From assembly GCA_035534575.1 (NCBI GenBank), contig DATLRT010000039.1:1-54597 (forward strand): 54,597 nt of DNA. The letters run 5' to 3'. Position numbers and translations under genes: made by a program. This DNA comes from JAGWFU01 sp035534575. Lineage in GTDB: Archaea; Micrarchaeota; Micrarchaeia; Micrarchaeales; Micrarchaeaceae. Below the pieces are notes generated by a model, which made no database searches, had not been told where the DNA came from, and saw only the letters and a program-made list of their open reading frames with translations. Position 1 is the stretch's first letter. Every line of letters begins with the position of its first letter. Below, piece after piece: positions 25,945 to 33,582 of the stretch.

Positions 25945-26682
25945 CTATCTCTTCAGCAGCTTGAACCTGCTCATGTACAGCTCGCTCTGTAGGAGCACAA
26001 GGAACGGTATTATGAAGAGCGAGTTGAAGACCAGCATTATGTACCTTGATGCAACGGTCCCGCCGACCAGTATGAATACGAAGTCAAAGACGGTGAGCAG
26101 CACTATTGCAAAGACCAGCCACATCAGGAAGTAGTCGAACCTCTTGAAGAAGAAGCTAAGGCTGGCGTCTATCGCGTGGCCTATCCTGTTGTCGTCTATC
26201 ACGATCGAGGCAGGCGCGTAGAAGACGAAAGGCGTGATTATGAGGCCAACTATGGCGGTTATCAGCGCCGAGTATGGGCTGCCGTACGTGACCAGGCTGG
26301 CGAGCAGCACGATTACCGTCGATATGAGCAGCACTGCGAACACCTTGCCGGTGTACTTCTCTATGCCACCCATCACCTCCCTTGTTATCCTGGTGTGGGT
26401 CCTGCTGTGCTTCACTATGACGTTGATCGCCACTATCGCGAAGCTCAGGAAGAGCAGAGAGAAGAAAACGGCAGCGAATATTATCGCAGTGTTGAATATG
26501 TTCAGGTTGAGGAATACGCTTGCGGTCCTGAGGAATATCGAGCCCGCGTCTATGAACGTGGGAAATGATGCGAATACCGGTATCAGGAAGGCTATCACGA
26601 ACGATATGGAGAACAGCAGTATGAGCTTAAGGTTTGCCCTGTAGGTCTCGATTGCGTACTCGAGGACCGGTGTCTTAGCCAT
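25945..26682 (-). CDS. Six-helix membrane protein, unknown
   Basis: A 245-residue protein with about six hydrophobic helices and short loops: LILLFSISFVIAFLIPV, IIFAAVFFSLLFLSFAIV, VLLISTVIVLLASLV, LITAIVGLIITPFVFY, FDYFLMWLVFAIVLLTV and LVFNSLFIIPFLVLL. It lacks the two motifs of the VirB6-like run. The pattern of long helices with a basic loop (KHSRTHTRITRE) recalls generic archaeal DUF-type integral membrane proteins. It has its own TATA box ~39 bases upstream. No function can be assigned. Confidence 0.7.
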   Translation of the reverse strand: MAKTPVLEYAIETYRANLKLILLFSISFVIAFLIPVFASFPTFIDAGSIFLRTASVFLNLNIFNTAIIFAAVFFSLLFLSFAIVAINVIVKHSRTHTRITREVMGGIEKYTGKVFAVLLISTVIVLLASLVTYGSPYSALITAIVGLIITPFVFYAPASIVIDDNRIGHAIDASLSFFFKRFDYFLMWLVFAIVLLTVFDFVFILVGGTVASRYIMLVFNSLFIIPFLVLLQSELYMSRFKLLKR

Positions 26683-26715
26683 TCAACCACTTTCTAGATA
26701 TCATTAGAGAGCAAG

Positions 26716-26726
26716 CAATAAATAAG
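26716..26726 (-). promoter_or_regulatory. TATA box of the six-helix protein gene
   Basis: Minus-strand CTTATTTATTG is centred ~39 bases before the ATG at 26682, giving a leader of about 13 bases. Confidence 0.45.
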
Positions 26727-26743
26727 TGATGTAGTCGTCTGCT

Positions 26744-28720
26744 TCAGCTGCCTGTGGTGACAAGAACCGTGGCGGTGGCTGACGCCGTGCCGCCCAGTGA
26801 GTCGGTCAACGTGAAAGTGATCCTGTTGACTCCGCCCGGAGCGTCGGATGGAAGGGTGAAGTCGTAGCCGAAAGACCCCCCTGAAGCCTGCACAGAGTCG
26901 TGGAAGCTGGAATCTTCAGCGTCCGATACAGTAATTGTATACGGGGCTGGATTGCTGTCGGTTATTGTAAGCGTGTAGGATATTGCCTGCCCGGGGGTGC
27001 CGGGATTGGTCAGTGTGGGAGTGACAGAGATGGATTGAGACCCCGCCCCGCCACCGTTGCCTCCGCCGCCCCCTCCGCCTCCGCCAGAGTTTGTCGATGG
27101 AAGTGTCCCCGATCCGACGGAGGGCAGTATTGCGCCTGCGCTGGAGCAGCTCACTGAGCCTGCGCCGGTGTTGCTAAGCGTTATAACCTCGTTGAGCACC
27201 CAAGGGGCGATGAGCGCTATTATCACGCCGACAAGCCCGCCAATTAGCATGCTCATCCCGTATCCCTGTATCTGTCCCCTCGTCTGGCCCGGCATGACGT
27301 GGGAGCCGGCGTACAAGGCGCCTCCCAGAAGCATGAGCGCCAACCCTAGTATGAACACTATGCTCTCTATGGCATTGCAAATGTTGCCTATCTCCTTCTG
27401 TATCGCTGACAGCTGGGCGCTTGTTGGGCCGCCGATTCCGCCTCCGCCGCCTCCACCCCCACCGCCTGGGCCTGTTGAAGAGGCAGCGCAGATGTAGTTA
27501 TTGGGGGGGGCGCAATTTTGGGTAGCTGATGCCAGCACTGCTGCACAGGTGACTCCGGGGAGATTGAGCGCGTTGTTGCAAGTTGTGGTTGCGCTGACGC
27601 AGCCCGCCGAGCCTGACGAGGACAGGCAGATGCCGGCCTGATTTGTTGGTACCTGCGAATTGGAGTTAGAGTTACTGTTTGAATTTGAGTTGCTGTTGGA
27701 TGTTCCAACGGTAAACGTGGCTGAAGCGCCGGCTGTGCCTTCCGCAACAGTTACAGTTATGGTGCCGCTAGCGCCTGGAGGTACCACAGCGGTGCCGGTA
27801 TAGCCGCCCGAGGTATCAATGTTGATTTCGCCTGCACCGGTGACGCCGATGTTGCCGAAGCTGATGAACGCGGGGGACAGGGCTGAGCTCGGCGGGAACC
27901 CTGTGGCAGTGACTGTGAATGTGGTTCCGGTAGGTCCGGATGATGGCGATAGCTTGATAGCAGGGGTCACCGGAGCCGCGATTACAGTGAATGTTGCGGT
28001 TGCGGGGCTGCTCAACTGCTGCTGGCTGTCAGCGACGGTGAATATCATCGAGTGCGCGCTTGGGCTGTAGCCTGTGGTAGTGGTGGAGAAAGTGTAAGGG
28101 CTCGTTATCTGCTGGTCAGCGGCGAGGATGGAGCCACCGTCAGCCGCCGAGTTTCTCACAGTGAGGTAGTAGGGAGGGGAGCCACCCGAGGCGGTTACCG
28201 TAAAAGATGCCTGGCTGCCCGCAATGATTGAGCTTGTAGGGGAGGTGACCGTTATCGTGGGCGGCGATGAGGAACTTGATGACGAGCTTGATGATGAGCC
28301 CGATGGCGAGCCGGTGACGGTGAGCGTGGTTTGCGCCGTTGCAGAATGGCCGTCTTGGTCCAAGACGGTAAAGACAATGGTGTACGAGCCGGGATTGCTC
28401 TCAGGGAACGAAACGGTGTACAACTGTGTAGTTATGCCCGCATCCGTCTTGTATATTGGTGTGCCGCCGGGACCCGATACCGTGAGGGTGTATCCCCCGG
28501 TGAATCCGCTGGTCTGTATGTTATAAGAGACCAACTGGCCTGTGACCGCGGTCTGGGGCGATGAGGGAGTTACAGCGATAGAGATTGTCGATTGTGCGGC
28601 TGATATGTTGGGAAGAACGGACACGGACCCTATGGCGATGAGCAGCATTAGCAGCAACGACGCATGCGTGGCTGTGCCGATTCCAAATCCGCGCCCTAAG
28701 CGAACCTTAAGCCTAGTCAT
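26744..28720 (-). CDS. Secreted Ig-like protein with embedded VirB2/TrbC-like pilin module
   Basis: From the ATG at 28720 (a TTG at 28753 is less likely) the 658-residue protein has a signal peptide ending NISAAQ. Three Ig-like domains follow, separated by a Ser run and then a run of Ser-Asn dipeptides. Next come a Cys-containing stretch (ICLSSSGSAGC ... TTTCNN), a poly-Gly linker, a two-helix module at ~434-514, a second poly-Gly linker, and a C-terminal Ig-like domain. The two-helix module (VFILGLALMLLGGALYAG, loop with MPGQTRGQIQGYG, then a second helix) is nearly the same as in the next gene and has the topology of VirB2/TrbC pilins. A pilin carrying Ig domains on both sides is unusual. 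A TATA box at 28771-28782 gives a ~30-base leader. Confidence 0.75.
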   Translation of the reverse strand: MTRLKVRLGRGFGIGTATHASLLLMLLIAIGSVSVLPNISAAQSTISIAVTPSSPQTAVTGQLVSYNIQTSGFTGGYTLTVSGPGGTPIYKTDAGITTQLYTVSFPESNPGSYTIVFTVLDQDGHSATAQTTLTVTGSPSGSSSSSSSSSSSPPTITVTSPTSSIIAGSQASFTVTASGGSPPYYLTVRNSAADGGSILAADQQITSPYTFSTTTTGYSPSAHSMIFTVADSQQQLSSPATATFTVIAAPVTPAIKLSPSSGPTGTTFTVTATGFPPSSALSPAFISFGNIGVTGAGEINIDTSGGYTGTAVVPPGASGTITVTVAEGTAGASATFTVGTSNSNSNSNSNSNSNSQVPTNQAGICLSSSGSAGCVSATTTCNNALNLPGVTCAAVLASATQNCAPPNNYICAASSTGPGGGGGGGGGGIGGPTSAQLSAIQKEIGNICNAIESIVFILGLALMLLGGALYAGSHVMPGQTRGQIQGYGMSMLIGGLVGVIIALIAPWVLNEVITLSNTGAGSVSCSSAGAILPSVGSGTLPSTNSGGGGGGGGGNGGGAGSQSISVTPTLTNPGTPGQAISYTLTITDSNPAPYTITVSDAEDSSFHDSVQASGGSFGYDFTLPSDAPGGVNRITFTLTDSLGGTASATATVLVTTGS

Positions 28721-28770
28721 CTTACCAGCCGGCGTAAAACGTATACGCAGCAATCAGTATTTGATGTGGC

Positions 28771-28782
28771 TATTTTTATATG
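28771..28782 (-). promoter_or_regulatory. TATA box of the pilin-Ig gene
   Basis: Minus-strand CATATAAAAATA predicts transcription from about 28751. That leaves the TTG at 28753 outside the message and supports the ATG at 28720, which follows a GGTAAG element. Confidence 0.5.
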
Positions 28783-28816
28783 TTTCTGGGAGCGACGCAG
28801 CTAACGCTCAATCATT

Positions 28817-28840
28817 AGAAAGAAAAAAGAAGAAGAAAGG
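28817..28840 (-). terminator. T-rich tract after the pilin gene
   Basis: On the minus strand the 24 bases just after the pilin stop are nearly all pyrimidine with runs of up to six T (CCTTTCTTCTTCTTTTTTCT...). Archaeal RNA polymerase terminates at T-runs, so this is a likely terminator for a highly expressed gene. Confidence 0.5.
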
Positions 28841-28842
28841 AA

Positions 28843-29400
28843 TCAGCAGCTTACAGTGCTGACTCCGGCTGCAGAATCGAACGTTATTATCTGGTTCAGG
28901 ACGAACGGCGCTATCAAGGCTATTATGACACCTATTATGCCGCCTACAAGCATCCCCATTCCATAACCCTGAATCTGTCCCTTCGTGGTTCCGGGCATCA
29001 CGTGGGCTCCGGCATAGAGCGCGCCTCCAAGAATCATCAAGGCAAGGCCGAGTATGAACACAACAGTCTTTATCGATGTGCAGATGCTCTTTATCTCTGC
29101 AACTACCGCCGATGTGCTACCAGTTACTGAGCCGCCTCCTCCGCCTCCGCTAGGGGTTCCGCATATTGCAGTTCCTGATGGGCAGGATGTGGTCTGGCCG
29201 CCGCAGGATATGCCGCCTACTGACCCGCTGCAGGTGAAGCTTGCGGGTGCGGTACATGCGGATGTGGAACCGACACACTGAGCTGAGCTAATGGCAAATG
29301 AGCCGAAAAAGCCCATAAAGGATAGAAGAACTAACCATACCTTCGAATACTTGGTCAAACCATTTAGGTTTGCCAGTGCTTTTAACATGATTTTGCTCAT
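28843..29400 (-). CDS. VirB2/TrbC-like pilin protein with Cys-rich N-terminal part
   Basis: A 185-residue protein. The signal peptide ends FAISSAQ (~40). A small Cys-rich segment with C42, C49, C57, C66, C73 and C80 follows, then a poly-Gly linker. The two-helix module has a helix at ~112-132, a polar loop with MPGTTKGQIQGYG, and a helix at ~147-168. It ends with a short outer tail and Cys185. Two helices with a short basic loop after a long signal region is the layout of VirB2/TrbC pilins and of crenarchaeal CedA1/TedC. The ribosome-binding site GGTGGT ends 3 bases before the ATG, and a strong TATA box and a T-rich tract flank the gene, so high expression is likely. Confidence 0.75.
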   Translation of the reverse strand: MSKIMLKALANLNGLTKYSKVWLVLLSFMGFFGSFAISSAQCVGSTSACTAPASFTCSGSVGGISCGGQTTSCPSGTAICGTPSGGGGGGSVTGSTSAVVAEIKSICTSIKTVVFILGLALMILGGALYAGAHVMPGTTKGQIQGYGMGMLVGGIIGVIIALIAPFVLNQIITFDSAAGVSTVSC

Positions 29401-29426
29401 TGTACCACCAAGGTTTATTGCTATTA

Positions 29427-29439
29427 CAATTTAAATATC
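29427..29439 (-). promoter_or_regulatory. TATA box of the pilin gene
   Basis: Minus-strand GATATTTAAATTG is centred ~33 bases before the ATG at 29400. Confidence 0.5.
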
Positions 29440-29470
29440 TTTGCTACACACCATAAATTTCGAAGGGCCA

Positions 29471-31468
29471 TCAACTTCCAGTCACGGTTGCAATAGCAGC
29501 GACATTGTTGAATGCGCTGTCCGTTATTTGGAACGAGTATGTGCTGGTCCCGGCAACGCTCTGGGTTGCGCTGAACGTGTAAGCCGCGCCCGATGACTGT
29601 ATATAGTCTGCCTTGAGCACGCTGCCCGAAGAGCCCCTTATCACTATGTAATACGGCGCCGTCCCTCCAGAGGGAGTTATGGTGAACTGGGCCTGTTGGC
29701 CCACAGACACCGACTGTGTGCTCGGCGTTACTGAGAGAGTGGGCGATCCTGAGGACGACTGTTGCGTCTGGCCCGAGGATATGGTGGAGCCCGTAGCAGT
29801 AACGCTGGCTATCGCGTATGCGCTATTGAAGTTCGCATCCGTTATCTTGAAAGTGTAAGAGTAGGTTCCAGAAACCTGCTCGGATACGGAGTAGGTGTAG
29901 CTGCCCCCTTGGGTGTTTATGTAGTCTGCCTTCAGCACAGAGCCTGATGGGGACCATATTACAAGGTAATAGGGCGGAGTGCCGCCATTAGCCATAATGG
30001 TGAATTGGGACTGCTGACCCACGCTTACCGATCCGGGCGATGCGCTCGCTGACAGGCTAGGCGCGCTGCCGCTTGGCGTCACAATAGTTCCCGAATTGGA
30101 TCCAGAAGAGGATGATACTGTTCCGCCAGTTCCACTTGTGACTACCGATGCTATTGCAGATGCGCTGTTAAATGCGCCGTCAGTTATCTGGAAGGTATAC
30201 GTGTTAGTGCCCGGGAAGTCCTGTGTCGTAGTGAATATGTAAGGCGTACCGGAAGACTGTATGTGGCTTGCGGCGAGCACGTCACCCGCAGAGTCCCTTA
30301 CAACAATGTAATAGGGGGCTATTCCACCTGACGGCGTTACGGCCACCTGCAAGCTCTGCCCAGCTGAGATATCCTGTGTTGCTGGGTTCGCAGAAACCGA
30401 CAATCCGCCGCTGCCGCTCTGCGAACCTGAGACAGTTCCGCCAGTTGAAGCAGTGGTCGATATGAATACGGTCTGGCCGGTTACCTGGCCCTGCGAGTCT
30501 GACACGCTGGCGGTAAGCGGAACCGATGTGTTGGGCGTATAGCCAACATAGGTGTAGCTTATCGTTCCAGTAGTTGAGCTTGTAAGCGTAGTGCCGCTTC
30601 CGTCATAAAGTATCATCTTGTACGGCGGCGAGCCTCCCTCCGCAGTAGCGCTTATCAGTACCGGCGTTCCAGGGGATACGCTCTTGTAGGAGGGGCTTAC
30701 TGTGACAGAGAGCGAGCCTCCGCCAGAGGATGTGCTTCCTCCCGGATTTGCCGCGTTGCCTCCTCCCGGTACTGCGTATATAGTAGCAGTTTGGGTTGTA
30801 GTGCTAACACCGTCGGATATGTAAAACTCGACTATGTATGTGCCTACTGCAGCAGGAAAGAGGGAGTAGGTATATGAAGAGTAAACGGATGGTGTTGCCA
30901 TCAAGTTACCGTTCACGTACACCTTGACGGAGTAGGGTGTGCTTGAGCCCCCAGGTATACTGAGCGTAATTGGGGTTGCCTCACCAACATTGACGGTTTG
31001 CTCAGTTGTGGAAAGCGATGCAGATGCCCCTCCGGATGAACCAGAGGTCTGCGGCGCACCAACCACTACGGCAGTTGCCTCGCCAGAGTTTGATGGAGAT
31101 CCGCTATCTATGAACTTGAAAAGTATGCTATATGTGCCCACGCTGGGCGGTGTGAAATCATACGAGAAGCAGCTGAACGTGGCTCCCGTATCCACTTGCT
31201 GATTGTTCTCGTAAACGATTACGGTGTACGGCATAGATCCGCCGCTGGCGCACGCCTCTATGTTGGCCTGTGTTGGGGCTGTGCACCCACCCGTGGTACA
31301 TATGCTTCCAACCGGAACAGACTGGTAGTTATTGGAAATCTGCACGCTCATCGGATAGATTGCAGGGTTGGGGTACAGTTGTGCATTGGCTATCCCAATG
31401 TTAGCTATAATCCCAGACAGTATAATTACCGACACCACAAACGCATACTTGTACACTGAATTTTCCAC
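29471..31468 (-). CDS. Secreted protein of about six Ig-like domains
   Basis: A 665-residue protein with a signal peptide ending IGIANAQ, then about six Ig-like domains of ~90 residues. The repeated core contains GGTAPYYIVI or similar, followed by a Y-x-F strand and a final TYSFQITDSAFN-like strand. Domain 1 has paired cysteines (ICTTGGC, EACASGG, SCFSYDF). Linkers are Ser/Gly rich. There is no C-terminal membrane helix or sorting tail, so it must be held by partners, by the S-layer, or be part of a fibre. It resembles the 624-residue protein upstream domain by domain. GTG at 31468 is the start. A TATA box lies at 31503-31517. Adhesin or pilus-associated fibre is the likely role, by inference. 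Confidence 0.75.
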   Translation of the reverse strand: MENSVYKYAFVVSVIILSGIIANIGIANAQLYPNPAIYPMSVQISNNYQSVPVGSICTTGGCTAPTQANIEACASGGSMPYTVIVYENNQQVDTGATFSCFSYDFTPPSVGTYSILFKFIDSGSPSNSGEATAVVVGAPQTSGSSGGASASLSTTEQTVNVGEATPITLSIPGGSSTPYSVKVYVNGNLMATPSVYSSYTYSLFPAAVGTYIVEFYISDGVSTTTQTATIYAVPGGGNAANPGGSTSSGGGSLSVTVSPSYKSVSPGTPVLISATAEGGSPPYKMILYDGSGTTLTSSTTGTISYTYVGYTPNTSVPLTASVSDSQGQVTGQTVFISTTASTGGTVSGSQSGSGGLSVSANPATQDISAGQSLQVAVTPSGGIAPYYIVVRDSAGDVLAASHIQSSGTPYIFTTTQDFPGTNTYTFQITDGAFNSASAIASVVTSGTGGTVSSSSGSNSGTIVTPSGSAPSLSASASPGSVSVGQQSQFTIMANGGTPPYYLVIWSPSGSVLKADYINTQGGSYTYSVSEQVSGTYSYTFKITDANFNSAYAIASVTATGSTISSGQTQQSSSGSPTLSVTPSTQSVSVGQQAQFTITPSGGTAPYYIVIRGSSGSVLKADYIQSSGAAYTFSATQSVAGTSTYSFQITDSAFNNVAAIATVTGS

Positions 31469-31502
31469 TCGATTAACCCCTATATGAGGATATAGCAGCT
31501 GT

Positions 31503-31517
31503 CTTAATATTTATATC
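31503..31517 (-). promoter_or_regulatory. TATA box of the first Ig-repeat gene
   Basis: Minus-strand GATATAAATATTAAG is centred ~42 bases before the GTG at 31468, giving a leader of about 16 bases. Confidence 0.5.
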
Positions 31518-31592
31518 TTTTTCGGGATTTTGGTGTTATAGATAGGTTTAAAAAGCACTGTGTTTTTAGGGGTGGTCAAGATACATTGACAG

Positions 31593-33467
31593 TCAGGTGT
31601 TTGTAACAACCAGGTTCGTAAACACATAGGCATTATTGAAGTTTCCATCGGTGACTTGGAAGGTAAAACCGTAGTCCCCAGTCGCCGCCTCTGTTACGTT
31701 ATAGAAGTAAGGTGTGGAAGGGGACTGGATATAATCGGTCTTTATCAACTGTCCAGTTCCGTTCCTTATGATAAGATAGTAGGGCGGCGTGCCGCCGGAT
31801 ACTGAGAGGGCAAACTGGCGTCCCACTCCGATTGTTGCTGTAGTAGCTATCGGAGACGCAACAAGCGATAACGTCCCGGGTCCGCCGGATTGTGGAAGCG
31901 CACCGACGTTTACAGTGTAGGTTGTGGTATCTGATGCGCCGCCTGCATAGCTAACCACTAAATTGACCACGTATGTCCCTGAAACTGTGGGCGTAAAAGA
32001 ATAGCTGTATGCGGAATTGTAGTTCTGAACGGATCCTTGCTGCTGATAGGCACCGTTTACATAGACCAATATGCTGCAAGGGCAGGGATACTGACTGGGT
32101 GACACGGATACCTTAACCGTCTGGCCTACAGTGGATCCTATTGCGCCGCCGCTCTGTTGTGTGGGGGGAATGGCATAGCCGGTAGTAGTGACAGTGGAAA
32201 AGCCATAGGCAGTATTGAAGGCACTGTCCGTCACTTGGAATGTGTAGGAGTAAACACCGAGAGCGCCCTCCTTTAGTGTGTAGTTATATCCTGTTCCGTC
32301 TGACGCTATGAATCCTGCGGCTATTACATTGCCAGTGCCGTTCCGTATGGTGACATAATAAGGCGGCACGCCGCCATTTGCCACAGTGGTGAAGCGTGCC
32401 TGCTGTCCTATCGACACGCTCTGAGACTGCGGGCTCAGAAGCTCTGAAAGCTTGACGTACTGGGCGACACCACCGGCTATTGAGGTGGTTTGGATGTCTA
32501 TGGACTTACCGGCAACGCTGCCCTTTGAATCTGAGGCGCTCACCGTAACAGGATAGTATGTGTTTGGAGAGTAACCCACGTAGGAGTAACTTATAAAACC
32601 GGTGCTGGTTCTGGCCAATGTAGTTCCGCTTCCATCATAGATCAACATTGAGTAAGGTGGGGTGCCACCCGATGCCGTTGCACTTATTACCACTGGAGTA
32701 CCTGGCAGGACGCTCTTGTATGCAGGGGTTGCGGATACTGTAAGCTGCCCAGCATTTGGCGTACCTATATTCGTGATAATTCCGGGGATAGAATATATTA
32801 TGGAGCTTTGGTTAATGTTTTTGCCCGCTACGTCGGATATCTCGAACTGTATCGTGTATTCGGCCGAAGATGCGGGTACGAATGCGTAGGTATAGGGTGC
32901 GTATGTTATCGTCCTATTGACGAGATTGCCATTATTGTATGTCCTTATGGTGTAAGGAGGAACCCCGCCAATCACCTTAACAGTTATGGGAACTAACTGG
33001 CTCACATTCACGTTAGCCCTTGACAAAGATATAGATGCGGATAGTTGGCCGCCCCCATTCTGCTGCGCGGCTACAACCATGGCGGTTGTGGACACAGTAT
33101 TGGAGGGTGTGGCACTGTCGGTTGCCTTGAACAGCAAATCGTAAGTTCCCGCATATTGCGGTGTGAATGAGTAGTTGTAGCACCCGCGTGTTCCAACGCT
33201 GTCAACTGCCCTGTTATTCTGGTATATGACAAGGTAGTACGGAGCTGTGCCACCATAAGGGCAGGTTTCTATGTTAACTGCAACGGGGGCAGGACACACA
33301 CTTGGACTGCATATGCTGTAAACAGGCACCGTTAAACTGTTATAGGAAAGTGATATGCCCAATGGCATTCCCTTGCCGTTTGGGAGCTGCTGGGCGTGCG
33401 CTATCCCAGAGTTAAGCATCAGCCCGAGAAGCAGTATTATCGCGGCCGCGAATGTGTGTTTGCGCAT
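31593..33467 (-). CDS. Secreted protein of about six Ig-like domains, paralogue
   Basis: A 624-residue paralogue of the preceding protein. The signal peptide ends SGIAHAQ. Domain 1 again has cysteines (SICSPSVCPAP, ETCPYGG, GCYNYSF). Domain 3 keeps the LIYDGSGTTL segment almost unchanged between the two proteins. Domain 5 is shorter and has CPC in the loop (YPCPCSILVY). Like its partner it has no anchor and ends soon after the last Ig strand. Many N-x-S/T sites suggest glycosylation. The ATG is preceded by GGAG and a TATA box. It is divergent from thrS. Confidence 0.75.
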   Translation of the reverse strand: MRKHTFAAAIILLLGLMLNSGIAHAQQLPNGKGMPLGISLSYNSLTVPVYSICSPSVCPAPVAVNIETCPYGGTAPYYLVIYQNNRAVDSVGTRGCYNYSFTPQYAGTYDLLFKATDSATPSNTVSTTAMVVAAQQNGGGQLSASISLSRANVNVSQLVPITVKVIGGVPPYTIRTYNNGNLVNRTITYAPYTYAFVPASSAEYTIQFEISDVAGKNINQSSIIYSIPGIITNIGTPNAGQLTVSATPAYKSVLPGTPVVISATASGGTPPYSMLIYDGSGTTLARTSTGFISYSYVGYSPNTYYPVTVSASDSKGSVAGKSIDIQTTSIAGGVAQYVKLSELLSPQSQSVSIGQQARFTTVANGGVPPYYVTIRNGTGNVIAAGFIASDGTGYNYTLKEGALGVYSYTFQVTDSAFNTAYGFSTVTTTGYAIPPTQQSGGAIGSTVGQTVKVSVSPSQYPCPCSILVYVNGAYQQQGSVQNYNSAYSYSFTPTVSGTYVVNLVVSYAGGASDTTTYTVNVGALPQSGGPGTLSLVASPIATTATIGVGRQFALSVSGGTPPYYLIIRNGTGQLIKTDYIQSPSTPYFYNVTEAATGDYGFTFQVTDGNFNNAYVFTNLVVTNT

Positions 33468-33510
33468 TGTACTCCGTCTACCAAACCTTATGGATAATCT
33501 TGGTTTTTCC

Positions 33511-33523
33511 TAATATATATAAC
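33511..33523 (-). promoter_or_regulatory. TATA box of the second Ig-repeat gene
   Basis: Minus-strand GTTATATATATTA is centred ~50 bases before the ATG, leaving a ~24-base leader with GGAG close to the start. Confidence 0.5.
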
Positions 33524-33546
33524 TTATTTTAGCCCGAAGCGAAATT

Positions 33547-33556
33547 CATATATAGG
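33547..33556 (+). promoter_or_regulatory. TATA box of thrS
   Basis: CATATATAGG is centred ~32 bases before the ATG at 33583. Divergent promoters for thrS and the Ig-repeat gene share this short region. Confidence 0.5.
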
Positions 33557-33582
33557 TTGAGAGGGAAGTAAATCCGGTTCTG

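Noticed and set aside
27649..27700. Short repeated units (Ser-Asn codons) as a possible CRISPR-like or regulatory repeat
   Set aside because: They are in frame, encode a linker of Ser-Asn dipeptides, have no spacers, and are simple low-complexity coding sequence.
29471..33467. Ig-domain repeats as recent DNA-level tandem duplications
   Set aside because: The domains match as protein patterns but differ widely in DNA, so the duplications are old.
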